A stretch of 64,000 nt of DNA, taken from Chromobacterium alkanivorans. GTDB lineage: Bacteria; Pseudomonadota; Gammaproteobacteria; Burkholderiales; Chromobacteriaceae. The notes beneath the pieces were generated by a model. It was given only the letters and a program-made list of their open reading frames with translations, had not been told where the DNA came from and did no database searches. Below are positions 1 through 8,473 of the stretch, piece after piece. The stretch's first letter is position 1. Each line of letters opens with the position of its first letter. A program made the translations under genes and the position numbers. The stretch covers positions 62,001 through 126,000 of the forward strand of contig NZ_JAFHKL010000001.1 of the NCBI RefSeq assembly GCF_016937655.1, in the 5' to 3' direction.

Positions 1-690
1 TTGCAACATTTTCTCTATGGTGAATAAATCCATCGTGTGTGTGACTTTTTGATTGCTATCGGTGCCATCTGTAGTCGCAATCTTGATATGAGGCAACATC
101 GCACGCACCACGCCGCAGTCACAGGTAAAGTTTCGGCGATCCTTTTCTATCGCCAATTTATAAGCCTCTCGAATGGTTTCCAGCAGAAAACCTTGTGGAG
201 TTTGTCCTCTGCGCATCAAGTCTCTGGGAGGAATGTCTTTGATGCAGCCGTCATCGCCAACTTGTATCAACGTGTCGCTGGAAGGGATGACGACGTCGAC
301 GGCCGAGAAAACATCCAGCTTATTGATGCATTCGCGGATTATCTGCTCATTCACCAAGGGACGCACGGAATCATGAAACAACACTTTGGTTTTGCCTGGA
401 TAATTCATCAGACTTTGAATTGCCGAGTAAGTGGAGGTAAACCTGTCCTCTCCGCCGGCAATCACTTTGACAACCTTTTCCCAGTGGTTCTTGTTGACCA
501 GGCTCCAGACAAATTCCACATAGTCCGCTTTGGATACGACGATGATTTCATCAATGTCGTGCGTGTTTTCAAACGCATCAATGGTGTATTCAATGACGCA
601 ACGTCCTGCAAGTTTTGCAAACTGTTTTGGTACCGGTCCGCCAAATCGGGATCCGTTGCCACCCGATAGAATTACGCCGACGTTTTTCAT
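1..690 (-). CDS. IspD/TarI-like CTP:polyol-phosphate cytidylyltransferase (partial, runs off window)
   Basis: The minus strand is open from an ATG at 690 to the window edge (230 codons, no stop). The N terminus MKNVGVILSGGNGSRFGG followed by PKQF is the nucleotide-binding start of the IspD/TarI cytidylyltransferases, and FHDSVRPLV matches their conserved H-D-A/S-V-R-P block. A strong Shine-Dalgarno AGGAGA lies about 6 nt upstream. In capsule loci such enzymes make CDP-ribitol, CDP-glycerol or a related CDP-polyol from CTP. The preceding gene, a CDP-polyol phosphotransferase ending 13 nt before this start, supports that role over the MEP-pathway IspD. The C terminus, which might carry a dehydrogenase or other fusion, is outside the window. 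Base composition is AT-richer than the housekeeping genes. Confidence 0.8.
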   Translation of the reverse strand, partial: MKNVGVILSGGNGSRFGGPVPKQFAKLAGRCVIEYTIDAFENTHDIDEIIVVSKADYVEFVWSLVNKNHWEKVVKVIAGGEDRFTSTYSAIQSLMNYPGKTKVLFHDSVRPLVNEQIIRECINKLDVFSAVDVVIPSSDTLIQVGDDGCIKDIPPRDLMRRGQTPQGFLLETIREAYKLAIEKDRRNFTCDCGVVRAMLPHIKIATTDGTDSNQKVTHTMDLFTIEKMLQ

Positions 691-703
691 GGGTTTCTCC
701 TGT

Positions 704-2026
704 TTATGTGGTTTCGCTTATTTCAAACGATTTCAGTTGTCTTATGAATTCTGAATGGAGGGTCTGTTCTTTACCTATCATATAGTCGATTGCCTCCATT
801 CTTCGTTCCGCTAAATAATCATCGCCATTCAGAACCTGGTTCATCTTTGCCATAAGCTCCTCGATAGTGTGGAATGTATAAGAGTAATATTCGTAAGACA
901 TGTCGCTGGAGGAGAGCTTGATCTCACGGTCTTGCGGGATGAATACGAAAATGGGGCCGTTGGCGGACAAGCATTCGGAGACCGCCGCGGAGATGTCGCA
1001 AACAAAGACATTGGCGGTTCTAAGCAGGTGATTGATTGGCGTGCTCTTCTGCTCAATAACAGCGTCAATTCCCTGCTGATCCAATGCATTGCCAAGCTCT
1101 TCATGAATATTAAGAAGGTTCTTCTTGCGATTGCCTGTCATCGGGTGAAACTTGATGCTCATGTCCACATCGAATCGCTGTTTAATGCAGCGAATTAATT
1201 CTCCGGATAGCAAGGTTGAAGAATAATTCTGCTCTTCGAATGTGCCTTCCCAAGTAGGCAGGTAGAGAATATTGGGAACAAACCCTCGATCGTGCCATGG
1301 TTTTTCTGATCGGATCAATATTTCTCGTAGATTAGGGCGGCCGACTTTTACGAAATTCAAATGTCTTGGTTCAAAGCCGGCATTTTTGAATCGATCGATA
1401 TGGGCTTGTCCTGCGACCCAGATAGCGTCATAGACACGAAAGAATTTATGCGCACTTGCGGATTTATCGCTATCCCCATGTCCTATAAATATGTGTTCGA
1501 AGTGGTTGAATCTCAGAAGGTGAATATTGTTCCCCGTGTTTGAAGGGTAGAAACAAGCCTTCAGTGCCGGCAGCCGGTTTACTACAGCCTCGACATCAAT
1601 CGGGTTTTTCGCAAAAACAACGGGAAACAGCGGATACTTTGCCCTTATTGATTTGTAGAGTGCTATATTTCTAGTGAGAATTACAAAAGGGCAGCCTGAT
1701 GCAGCAAAATAGGGAATCCAGGAGTTTAGATGCAAACTGCCAGATGCTTCTCCTTCCCCTGTGTGTATCATTAGGTAAGCCGGCATGAAAAAATTAATGG
1801 CAGAAGTGTCGATAGTGTCAAGTGCTGGCTTGGCGCTGGCGGATTCGATAGAACTGAGCGCAGGTTTTGCCGGTGCCTTGGCCGGTGTTTTTGCTGCAGG
1901 TTTTGCTTGGGATTGCATTTTTACTCCAGGTGGCGACATGGCATCATTTCCTATATGTCCTCTCTTTTTGGCCATGTCGTAAAAAAACAGACTAGGATTG
2001 TTAATGAGTTTTCTCAGTTTTCCCAT
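704..2026 (-). CDS. CDP-glycerol/ribitol-type polyol-phosphate transferase (capsule polymerase candidate)
   Basis: 440 aa. The C-terminal two thirds match the CDP-glycerol glycerophosphotransferase (TagF/TarL-like, GT-B) family: FIGHGDSDKSASAHKFF is the H-G-x-x-x-K type donor-site block, KFHPMTG and VFVCDISAAVSECL are the later conserved blocks. The first 24 residues (KLRKLINNPSLFFYD) resemble the short basic-aromatic motif I recall at the N termini of other capsule glycosyltransferases. Between the two lies an Ala/Pro/Lys-rich linker (about residues 41-58) with a repeated KPAL unit. It probably transfers polyol phosphate from a CDP donor during capsule chain synthesis on the cytoplasmic face. 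It sits between kpsD and the cytidylyltransferase in one minus-strand operon; base composition is AT-rich, as in serotype-specific capsule genes. Confidence 0.78.
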   Translation of the reverse strand: MGKLRKLINNPSLFFYDMAKKRGHIGNDAMSPPGVKMQSQAKPAAKTPAKAPAKPALSSIESASAKPALDTIDTSAINFFMPAYLMIHTGEGEASGSLHLNSWIPYFAASGCPFVILTRNIALYKSIRAKYPLFPVVFAKNPIDVEAVVNRLPALKACFYPSNTGNNIHLLRFNHFEHIFIGHGDSDKSASAHKFFRVYDAIWVAGQAHIDRFKNAGFEPRHLNFVKVGRPNLREILIRSEKPWHDRGFVPNILYLPTWEGTFEEQNYSSTLLSGELIRCIKQRFDVDMSIKFHPMTGNRKKNLLNIHEELGNALDQQGIDAVIEQKSTPINHLLRTANVFVCDISAAVSECLSANGPIFVFIPQDREIKLSSSDMSYEYYSYTFHTIEELMAKMNQVLNGDDYLAERRMEAIDYMIGKEQTLHSEFIRQLKSFEISETT

Positions 2027-2095
2027 GGTTTATCCTTTTTAAATTGTTGGGTTCACATTTTTACGTTGCCGTGACTTTTCGAATGTTTTGTTTGC

Positions 2096-3751
2096 TTAAA
2101 GATTAAAAACCACTTTTGCGGCTACTGCGATCTGATAAAGGATTTGGGTAATGCCGCGAGTGATTTCAATGTTCTTGCTCTCAATTTTTGGCAGCACCAT
2201 AATTTCGTCTCCAGCAACTATTTGCGTGTAGGAGGTTGCGGTTTGAGTTTCTCCATTTTGTTTCAAGAGGATTAGGCGAGCATTTTTGGCACCTTGGACG
2301 TAACCGCCCACGCGTTCGATGTAGTCTTTAACCTTCAGGTTTTGCTGCCAACTGACCGCATTGGGGAACATCACTTCCCCGTGCACCATGACTACGCTGG
2401 TTTTTTCCGGGATGCGGATGACGTCGCCGTCTTCCAGCAGGGTGGCGTACAGGTTTTCCTGATTCAGCACCACTTGCCCGCGCGGCTCGATCTTGCTGGC
2501 CTTGGCCACGAAGCGCTCAATCAACTCGGCTTCTTTGATACGCAAATCGGCCTCCTCCTTGGTGGCGGAGCGGGCGGAAAGCGAGGCTTCCTGTAATTTC
2601 TGCAGCGCTTGTTCCAGCATGGTTTTTTGCCTCTCGGCCACTGATTTGCGGAACAACTGCAGCGCGTCCACTCGCGACATGCTGTTGGCTTGCACCTTGG
2701 CCAGCACGTCGGCCATGCTGGCGCCGTAGGGCAGCACGATGGCGTGTTCGCCGGAATGGGCGCCTTCCACTCGCACCTGGATGGTGCCGGCATAGCGGTC
2801 AGCGCTGATCAGCAACTGGTCTCCGTCCTGCAGAACTACGTTGCCGGCCTGTTCCAGCGGGTAGTACTCGCTGCGCTTCTGCGTGCCTTGGCGACGGATG
2901 ATGCTGGCGTGAGTGGCGCCGGGTTTGGGGCGAGAGACTTGCAAGGCTTGTTGCAGGCTGATGCTGTTCTGCCCGAATTCGAAGTCATAGGCGTTGAATA
3001 CCTGACCGCTGACTGAGAAGGTATGTTGGCGCGGGCCCACCACGATGACGTCGCCATCGGAGAACTGCACCATGTCCATCCTGCCCTGAAGCAGGAAGTC
3101 GTAAAGGTTGACGCGTTGACGCACGAGGTCGCCGCGCTTGATCTGAATGTCGACATAGCTGCCGCGCTCGGCGTCGACGCCGCCTGCCTTGTCCAGATAG
3201 CTGAGCACGCTGTCGGCGGCGATGCCGCCATAGAGGCCGGGCTGCTTGACGAAACCGGTGACGAAGACCTTGACCGGCTGGGCAACGTCCAGCGCCGCGT
3301 ACACGTTGACATTGGCCTTGTAGACCCGGCGCACTTGGTTCGACACCGCCGCGTTCAGTTCGCCGTTGCGAATGCCTGCGACCGGCACCGGGCCGATGTT
3401 TGGGATGAAGATATTGCCTTGGGGGTCGACAAGCAGTTGCGCGTCGAAGCTGAAGGCTCCCCATAGGCGCAGAGCGATGCGGTCGCCGACACTGAGCTGA
3501 TAGTTGGGGTTGAAGCCCTGGCCCGCGCTATTGCGGAAGGCGCCGCCAAAGAGTTGCGAGCCGAACATGCGGCCAGGCGGCTGAGGAGGGACGCTGAACG
3601 GGATTTCCTGCGGTGTAGCCGGAGCGGAGCGCTCGGCGGCTTGTTGCCGCGAGAGCGGTTCCGGCTCCGCCGGCGTGCCGGTCAGCAGGGAAACCGCGTG
3701 AGCCTGGCCCAGAACCAGGCAGAGAAGCGGGAAGAGCTTGGCGCGTTGCAT
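2096..3751 (-). CDS. kpsD: Capsule export outer-membrane/periplasmic protein KpsD (Wza/BexD class)
   Basis: 551 aa, close to the roughly 558 aa of E. coli KpsD. It starts with a Sec signal peptide (MQRAKLFPLLCLVLGQAHA). YQLSVGDRIALRLWG opens the polysaccharide-export domain; KVFVTGFVKQPGLYGG and VMVHGEVMFPNAV are SLBB-like blocks, with a Gln/Glu/Arg-rich helical stretch around residues 365-415. The protein should form the periplasm-spanning/outer membrane channel that receives the polymer from KpsE and the KpsMT transporter. It begins only 7 nt after kpsE ends. The last 250 bp are AT-richer than the rest, so the composition change to the serotype region falls inside this gene. Confidence 0.9.
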   Translation of the reverse strand: MQRAKLFPLLCLVLGQAHAVSLLTGTPAEPEPLSRQQAAERSAPATPQEIPFSVPPQPPGRMFGSQLFGGAFRNSAGQGFNPNYQLSVGDRIALRLWGAFSFDAQLLVDPQGNIFIPNIGPVPVAGIRNGELNAAVSNQVRRVYKANVNVYAALDVAQPVKVFVTGFVKQPGLYGGIAADSVLSYLDKAGGVDAERGSYVDIQIKRGDLVRQRVNLYDFLLQGRMDMVQFSDGDVIVVGPRQHTFSVSGQVFNAYDFEFGQNSISLQQALQVSRPKPGATHASIIRRQGTQKRSEYYPLEQAGNVVLQDGDQLLISADRYAGTIQVRVEGAHSGEHAIVLPYGASMADVLAKVQANSMSRVDALQLFRKSVAERQKTMLEQALQKLQEASLSARSATKEEADLRIKEAELIERFVAKASKIEPRGQVVLNQENLYATLLEDGDVIRIPEKTSVVMVHGEVMFPNAVSWQQNLKVKDYIERVGGYVQGAKNARLILLKQNGETQTATSYTQIVAGDEIMVLPKIESKNIEITRGITQILYQIAVAAKVVFNL

Positions 3752-3758
3752 AGTGAAG

Positions 3759-4877
3759 TTAAATCTTGTGGTCTTCGATAATGGACAGGGCCAGGCGCGC
3801 GCAGCCGTAGAGCAGGCTGCAGGCGATCAACAGCGTGGCCAGGGTATAAAGTTTGCGCGGGTATTCCGCGTCTTCGGCCAACTGCGGCGAGGTCACGACG
3901 GCGAGGCTCTTGCGCTTGTGGCTGGCTTCCACGCGGCTTTTCTCCAGAGCGGTCAGCGCCAGCTTGTACAGGTCGGCCTGAAAATCGACTTTGGCCTTCA
4001 GTTCCTGATACTGGGCGGCTTGACGGTTCAGCCGTCCATCTTCAGGAGCGGCCAGCTTGCTTTTTTCATGGAGAATCTGGGCCTTCAGCGCCGCCAGCGC
4101 GCCGGCCTGAGCCGTGATCTGGGGGGCGTCGCTTTGCAGATAGCTTTGCAAATTGCGCAATTCGGCCTCCAATTGCGCCTGCTTGGCCTGTAGCTCCGCC
4201 AGCAGCTGGCCTGCCGCCTGGGCCTGGGCGATAGGATCGAGTTGGCCATGGCTGTTCTGATACTTCAGCAAGGCCTCTTTGGCCGTGTTCAGGCCTTGAT
4301 AGGCGCGTTCGGTCTCTTGTTGGGCAAAGGCAAGCTCGTTGCGGCTGATGGTTTGCGACAGTCCGTTGATGAAGCGCTCGCATTCTTGCAGGATGGCGAG
4401 GTTCAAGCCCTGGGCGAACTGGGGGGTGAAGCCTTGGCTGCGTATCGTCAGCAAGGAGGTTTTATCGTCGAATTGGACGCCTACCTTATTGCGATAGAAG
4501 GTCAACGTGTCTTCTTTGCTCGCCGATGCCGATAGCCGGTGCGGCCAGTCCAGGCCTGCGGCGCGGTAGGCCTGCTTGAGCCCCAGGCGCTGCTCCAGCC
4601 GTTGCAGCATGTCCGGTGAATGGATGTACTGCTGCAACAGCATGGCGTCCTCCCGGACCGTGGAGGCGCCGGCGCCTAATAGTGTGCTCAGATTGAGATC
4701 TCCTCCGCCGTCGCCGGAGCGTTTGACGATGACTTTGGATTCGCTGACGTAGCGATCCTGGGCGATCAGGACGAAATATGCGCCGCACAGCGTCAGCGGC
4801 AGTCCGATGCAGATCCATGGCGAGACGAGGCGGGCGAGCAGGGCTTGGGGCAGGAAACGGTCAAACCACTTCAACAT
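3759..4877 (-). CDS. kpsE: Capsule export inner-membrane protein KpsE (CtrB/BexC class)
   Basis: 372 aa from the ATG at 4877. A longer frame opens at 4913, but the 4877 start has a good ribosome site (GGAAGAAG) and fits the family length (about 382 aa in E. coli). One transmembrane helix near the N terminus (SPWICIGLPLTLCGAYFVLI), a long Gln/Ala/Leu-rich coiled coil across the periplasmic middle, and a second helix at the C terminus (LYTLATLLIACSLLYG) give the polysaccharide co-polymerase (PCP-3) architecture. It links the KpsMT ABC transporter to KpsD. The start overlaps the end of kpsT by 17 nt, so translation is probably coupled. Confidence 0.9.
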   Translation of the reverse strand: MLKWFDRFLPQALLARLVSPWICIGLPLTLCGAYFVLIAQDRYVSESKVIVKRSGDGGGDLNLSTLLGAGASTVREDAMLLQQYIHSPDMLQRLEQRLGLKQAYRAAGLDWPHRLSASASKEDTLTFYRNKVGVQFDDKTSLLTIRSQGFTPQFAQGLNLAILQECERFINGLSQTISRNELAFAQQETERAYQGLNTAKEALLKYQNSHGQLDPIAQAQAAGQLLAELQAKQAQLEAELRNLQSYLQSDAPQITAQAGALAALKAQILHEKSKLAAPEDGRLNRQAAQYQELKAKVDFQADLYKLALTALEKSRVEASHKRKSLAVVTSPQLAEDAEYPRKLYTLATLLIACSLLYGCARLALSIIEDHKI

Positions 4878-5532
4878 TTTCTTCTTCCCGGTAGGCCTGA
4901 ATCGCATCGTCAATGCGCTGGAAATAACGGACTTGGTAACGGCCGATCAACAGCCCGGCGTCGCAGAATTTCTTCAGTTCGGACATGGAGTGCGACACCA
5001 TCAGGAACTGGCTGTGTCGGCGCCGCTCCAGCATCAGTGCCGCGCTTTTGCGCTTGAAGGCGGCATCGCCCACTGCGGTGATCTCATCGACCAGGTAGTA
5101 GTCGAAGGGGAAGGCCATAGACAGGCCAAAGCCGAGTCTGGAGCGCATGCCGGAGGAATAGGTCTTGATCGGCATGTCGAAATAGTTGCCCAACTCGGCG
5201 AAGTCCTCGACAAAAGCGACCTTGTCGTTTAGCTCGTGTTTGTGGGCATAGAGCCGAGCGACGAATTTGACGTTTTCACGTCCGGTCATGCTGCCTTGAA
5301 AGCCCGTGGCCAAACCCACTGGCCAGGAAATGCTGTGGCGAGTGACGATGCTGCCGCAATCGGGCCGGTCCATGCCGCCGATGATGCGCAGCAAGGTCGA
5401 TTTGCCCGCGCCGTTGCGGCCGATCAGGCCAACGCTGATATTGGACGGGATCTCGAGGTTCAGGTCTTTGAAGACATGGAACCGTCCGTTTGGCGTCCTG
5501 TAGGACTTGCTGAGTTTGTGTATCTGGATCAT
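4861..5532 (-). CDS. kpsT: Capsule export ABC transporter ATP-binding protein KpsT
   Basis: 223 aa, the normal KpsT/CtrD length. Walker A is GRNGAGKST, the signature is YSSGMRSRLGFGL and Walker B ends YYLVDE. The short LIRIIGGMDRPD-type region and the lack of an extended C-terminal domain place it with the group 2 capsule exporters rather than Wzt O-antigen exporters that carry a carbohydrate-binding tail. It supplies ATP hydrolysis for KpsM-mediated export of the lipid-linked capsule. It overlaps the kpsM stop by 4 nt (ATGA) and is overlapped by kpsE. Confidence 0.94.
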   Translation of the reverse strand: MIQIHKLSKSYRTPNGRFHVFKDLNLEIPSNISVGLIGRNGAGKSTLLRIIGGMDRPDCGSIVTRHSISWPVGLATGFQGSMTGRENVKFVARLYAHKHELNDKVAFVEDFAELGNYFDMPIKTYSSGMRSRLGFGLSMAFPFDYYLVDEITAVGDAAFKRKSAALMLERRRHSQFLMVSHSMSELKKFCDAGLLIGRYQVRYFQRIDDAIQAYREEENVEVV

Positions 5533-6302
5533 GAGCGCAACATGGCCGGTTCCCGGCCTTTATAGAGAGATAAGCCGGCAAACAGCAGGGCCAGCGTCCA
5601 CGCGGAGAGATAGGACAGGCTGGTGTCGTTGAACGGGTAACCGAACATGGCCGCGTACCGCATCAATTCGAAGGCGTGCAGCAGGGGGTTCCATTCCACC
5701 AGCCAGCGGTATTCGACCGGGATCAGGCTGAGGGGGAACAAGATTCCGCTGAGGAAGTAGAGCAGCTTCATCAGGATGGGAAGCAGTTTGTCGACGGCCT
5801 TGAAGGCATGACCCAAAACCATGCAGACCAGGCCACAGGCCAGGGCGAGCAAGCACAGCAGCAGCCAGGCGGTGATTAACAGCGGCAGCTTGCTGAATTG
5901 AATAGGCTCGCCGGCAAGCCATAGGCAGGCCATCAGCATGGCGTAAACCAGCGCATAGGTCAGGCCCTCCAACAAAGTCCGAGCCAGCACCGCGTCTAGC
6001 GGGCGTACCGGGCGGTAGTTGAACAGTCCGCGATTTGCTTCTATGGCGTTCAAGGAGCGCAGAGAGATATTGCGAAACAGCATATAAGGCACGATGCCAT
6101 TGGCCAGAAAGACCGGGAACGACATGCCGGGCAGCGCGCGCTGAACGATGAAGCCGAGTACCAGCAGCAGGATGGCCATATGCGCAGCCGGCTCCAGCGG
6201 CGCCCATAGATAGCCCAGCCGATACTCGCCGAAGCGGGTTTTCAATTCTCTCAGCAGTAGCGCGTGCACGGTGGCGCGCATGATGTCGAAGCCGCTGCGC
6301 AT
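5529..6302 (-). CDS. kpsM: Capsule export ABC transporter permease KpsM
   Basis: 257 aa, ABC-2 type permease with six predicted hydrophobic segments. The N-terminal block LLLRELKTRFGEYRLGYLW is the typical KpsM/Wzm cytoplasmic motif. The start at 6302 lies 1 nt after the kpsF stop (6304-6306), and a second in-frame ATG exists at residue 8. KpsM forms the membrane channel of the capsule exporter with KpsT. Confidence 0.93.
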   Translation of the reverse strand: MRSGFDIMRATVHALLLRELKTRFGEYRLGYLWAPLEPAAHMAILLLVLGFIVQRALPGMSFPVFLANGIVPYMLFRNISLRSLNAIEANRGLFNYRPVRPLDAVLARTLLEGLTYALVYAMLMACLWLAGEPIQFSKLPLLITAWLLLCLLALACGLVCMVLGHAFKAVDKLLPILMKLLYFLSGILFPLSLIPVEYRWLVEWNPLLHAFELMRYAAMFGYPFNDTSLSYLSAWTLALLFAGLSLYKGREPAMLRS

Positions 6303-6303
6303 A

Positions 6304-7242
6304 TCAGATATCGAACGATTTGATGATGCCGACTGTCCGTCGTCTTTCGTCGGTAACCAGCAAGGCGGTGATTTTGCGCTGGTTCATCAGCGCTTCCGCG
6401 TCTGACAGCAGGGCGTCCGCGGCGATGCAAAAGGGCGACGGACTCATGATGTCGCGCGCGCTTAAAGACTTGAGGTCTTCGTGCTGTTCGATGGCGCGGC
6501 GCAAATCGCCGTCGGTGATGATGCCGACGGCGGGCGCGCCGGGCGCTCCAACCACGCTTAAGCCCAGGCAGCCTTCGGTGATGGTGCTGACGACGGTGGT
6601 GAAGGTGTCGTCCGGCAAGTTGAAAGGAACGCGCGCATGCATCGCGTCCTTGGTCTTGGTCAGCAGCTTGCGGCCCAGCGAACCGCCAGGATGAAAACGG
6701 GCAAAGTCTTCAGCCTGGAACTGGCGTTTCTCCATCAGCGCCACGGCCAAGGCGTCGCCCATGGCCAGAGCGAGGGTGGTGGAGGTGGTGGGCGCCAGAT
6801 TGTTGGGGCAGCTTTCGCGCTCCACCGGGATGGGCAAGGATAGGTCGGCCTGCCGCGCCAGGGTGGATTCCGGTTTGCCGGTGATGGCGATGACTTTGGC
6901 CCGGATGTGTTGGAGGTAAGGAAGCAGGCGCAGCACCTCCTCGGTTTCTCCGCTATTGGAGATCAGCAACAGGCAGTCGTTGGCCATGATCATGCCCAGG
7001 TCGCCATGAAAGGCTTCGCCGGGATGGACAAAGAAACTAGGGGTGCCGGTGGAGGCCAGAGTGGCGGCGATTTTGCGTCCAATGATGCCGGACTTGCCCA
7101 TGCCGGAGACGATGACCTTGCCGGTGGTGGCATACATGAAGTCGATGGCGCAGGAGAAAGAAGCCGACAGCGTGTCCGCTTGTCGAATCAACGCGTGCCC
7201 TTGGGTGCGTAAGACGTGTACTCCGGTTTTAATCGCATGCAT
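6304..7242 (-). CDS. kpsF: Arabinose-5-phosphate isomerase KpsF/GutQ/KdsD family
   Basis: 312 aa from the ATG at 7242; a TTG at 7272 would add ten residues. A SIS domain (VIVSGMGKSGIIGRKIAATL, then the STSTTLALAMGDALAVALM-type block) is followed by two CBS repeats (from about residue 195 to the end, closing LLVTDERRRTVGIIKSFDI). The enzyme interconverts D-ribulose-5-P and D-arabinose-5-P, the first step toward CMP-Kdo; in group 2 capsule loci the product feeds the poly-Kdo linker that anchors the capsule to lipid. It is the first gene of the capsule operon. Confidence 0.93.
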   Translation of the reverse strand: MHAIKTGVHVLRTQGHALIRQADTLSASFSCAIDFMYATTGKVIVSGMGKSGIIGRKIAATLASTGTPSFFVHPGEAFHGDLGMIMANDCLLLISNSGETEEVLRLLPYLQHIRAKVIAITGKPESTLARQADLSLPIPVERESCPNNLAPTTSTTLALAMGDALAVALMEKRQFQAEDFARFHPGGSLGRKLLTKTKDAMHARVPFNLPDDTFTTVVSTITEGCLGLSVVGAPGAPAVGIITDGDLRRAIEQHEDLKSLSARDIMSPSPFCIAADALLSDAEALMNQRKITALLVTDERRRTVGIIKSFDI

Positions 7243-7605
7243 GTGGCTAATCCAATAGGATGTGCGGCGCAACAGCCTTATTTTTCTGGCGCGCTCGCTG
7301 TATCAGCTTTCACCCGGCACCGGGTCAATAATTCATCATGATGCTAGCATCGACTTGAAATATCCTCATTAGGAAAAGTCCTAAAAAAATCCGGGGTTTC
7401 CGCCAAATTTTTTCTGGTGGGCTGTTTTTTTTGATAATTAATTAATATATTTATTTAAATGTCTTTTCTTTTCTTTTATAAAAATAAAGGTTATTTAAAC
7501 CATATATTTGCATATGCTTTTGTAGGCTCTTTCCATCAAGTCTGAATTGCCGGCTTGGGCCGCGGCGCTTGCAAGGACGCGGCGCATATCCGCTGAGGAG
7601 GCGTC
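7243..7605 (-). promoter_or_regulatory. AT-rich promoter region of the capsule operon
   Basis: Stretch without a recognised gene between kpsF (leftward) and a small rightward ORF. About 7360-7530 is very AT-rich for this genome (runs of T, TTAATTAATATATTTATT), unlike any housekeeping promoter here. It also holds the perfect palindrome GATGCTAGCATC (7340-7351) closer to kpsF. I see no JUMPstart/ops-like GGCGGTAGC element. AT-rich capsule promoters are often bound by H-NS-type silencers; that is inference here. Confidence 0.5.
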
Positions 7606-7800
7606 ATGGCTGAAACGGAAGAGGACGCGGAGTCCGGGAGTTGGCGCCGTCGACTGGCGCAGCGCTTACGTCATGAGCGCCGCCGCTGGCGCCGGCTGGC
7701 GTATTGGTTGCAGCAGCTCCACAGCGACAGGCCGCCGCTGCGCTGCTACGCCTGGCGGCCGGCGCCGGAGGATGTCGACGACGCGGCGTCGAAGCGCTAG
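7606..7800 (+). CDS. Small hypothetical protein, basic, 64 aa
   Basis: 64 codons starting with an ATG behind a clear GAGGAG ribosome site (7 nt spacing). The product is rich in Arg and Trp (RRRLAQRLRHERRRWRRL) with an acidic start and an acidic C-terminal tail (PEDVDDAASKR). No family recognised, no signal peptide or membrane segment. It ends 56 nt before tsaC, with a TACAAT (-10-like) hexamer at 7821-7826 in the gap, so tsaC probably has its own promoter. Codon use is GC-rich like the neighbours. The good ribosome site is the main argument that it is real. Confidence 0.45.
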   Translation: MAETEEDAESGSWRRRLAQRLRHERRRWRRLAYWLQQLHSDRPPLRCYAWRPAPEDVDDAASKR

Positions 7801-7856
7801 GTCGCCGCCGCGGACAGCGGTACAATGCGGCTTTACTTTCGCCATCGCCGTCCATC

Positions 7857-8447
7857 ATGAAGTTCACGCCAGGCCGGGTGCGGCCTCTGCCCCGTCTGCC
7901 CGGCCGCGCCCTGCAACAGCAGGCCCGCGCCGCCTTGAAGCAGGGCGAGGTCATCGCTTATGCCACCGAATCCTGCTACGGCTTGGGCTGCAGTCCGCTG
8001 GATGTGCGCGCCATCCGCAAAATTCTGGCGATCAAGGCCAGGCCCAATCACAAGGGGCTGATCGTGATCGCGGCCGACGTTTCCCAGATCCGCCACCTGA
8101 TCCGCCCGCTGAGCGCCGCCCAATATGCGGAACTGGCGCGCTACTGGCCGGGTCCATATACTTTTTTGCTGCCGGCCTCGCGCCGGGTGCCGCCGGCCTT
8201 GCGCGGCAAACACGACAAGATCGCCGTGCGCGTGACCGCGCATGGCGAGGCGGCGGCCCTGTGCCGCAGCCTGGGCACGGCGCTGGTGTCCACCTCGGCC
8301 AACCGCGCCGGCCAGCAATCGCTGAAGACCGCGCGGGCCTGCCGCGAGGCGTTCCGCCAGCGGGTGCTGACCCTGCCGGGCCGCATCGGCAAGCGGCGCA
8401 AACCGTCCACCATCATTGATTTGGAAACAGGCCGCGTGTTGCGCTGA
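7857..8447 (+). CDS. tsaC: L-threonylcarbamoyladenylate synthase (TsaC/YrdC family)
   Basis: 196 aa, matching short TsaC rather than the longer Sua5. Family blocks: VIAYATESCYGLGC near the N terminus, KARPNHKGLIVIAA (the K-R-P-x-x-K-G-L block), ARYWPGPYTFLLPA and the C-terminal ALVSTSANRAG. It makes threonylcarbamoyl-AMP from threonine, bicarbonate and ATP, the first step of t6A37 modification of tRNAs reading ANN codons. The start was chosen at 7857 because it gives the family N terminus; the frame is open further upstream but those residues look like random GC-rich translation. It lies 26 nt before tolQ. Confidence 0.92.
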   Translation: MKFTPGRVRPLPRLPGRALQQQARAALKQGEVIAYATESCYGLGCSPLDVRAIRKILAIKARPNHKGLIVIAADVSQIRHLIRPLSAAQYAELARYWPGPYTFLLPASRRVPPALRGKHDKIAVRVTAHGEAAALCRSLGTALVSTSANRAGQQSLKTARACREAFRQRVLTLPGRIGKRRKPSTIIDLETGRVLR

Positions 8448-8473
8448 GCCTGGCGATTACAAGAGGAGTTGCC

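Noticed and set aside
37-669. Plus-strand open frame of 210 codons at the window start
   Set aside because: Antisense to the IspD/TarI-like gene, no ribosome site, no family match; it is the complement shadow.
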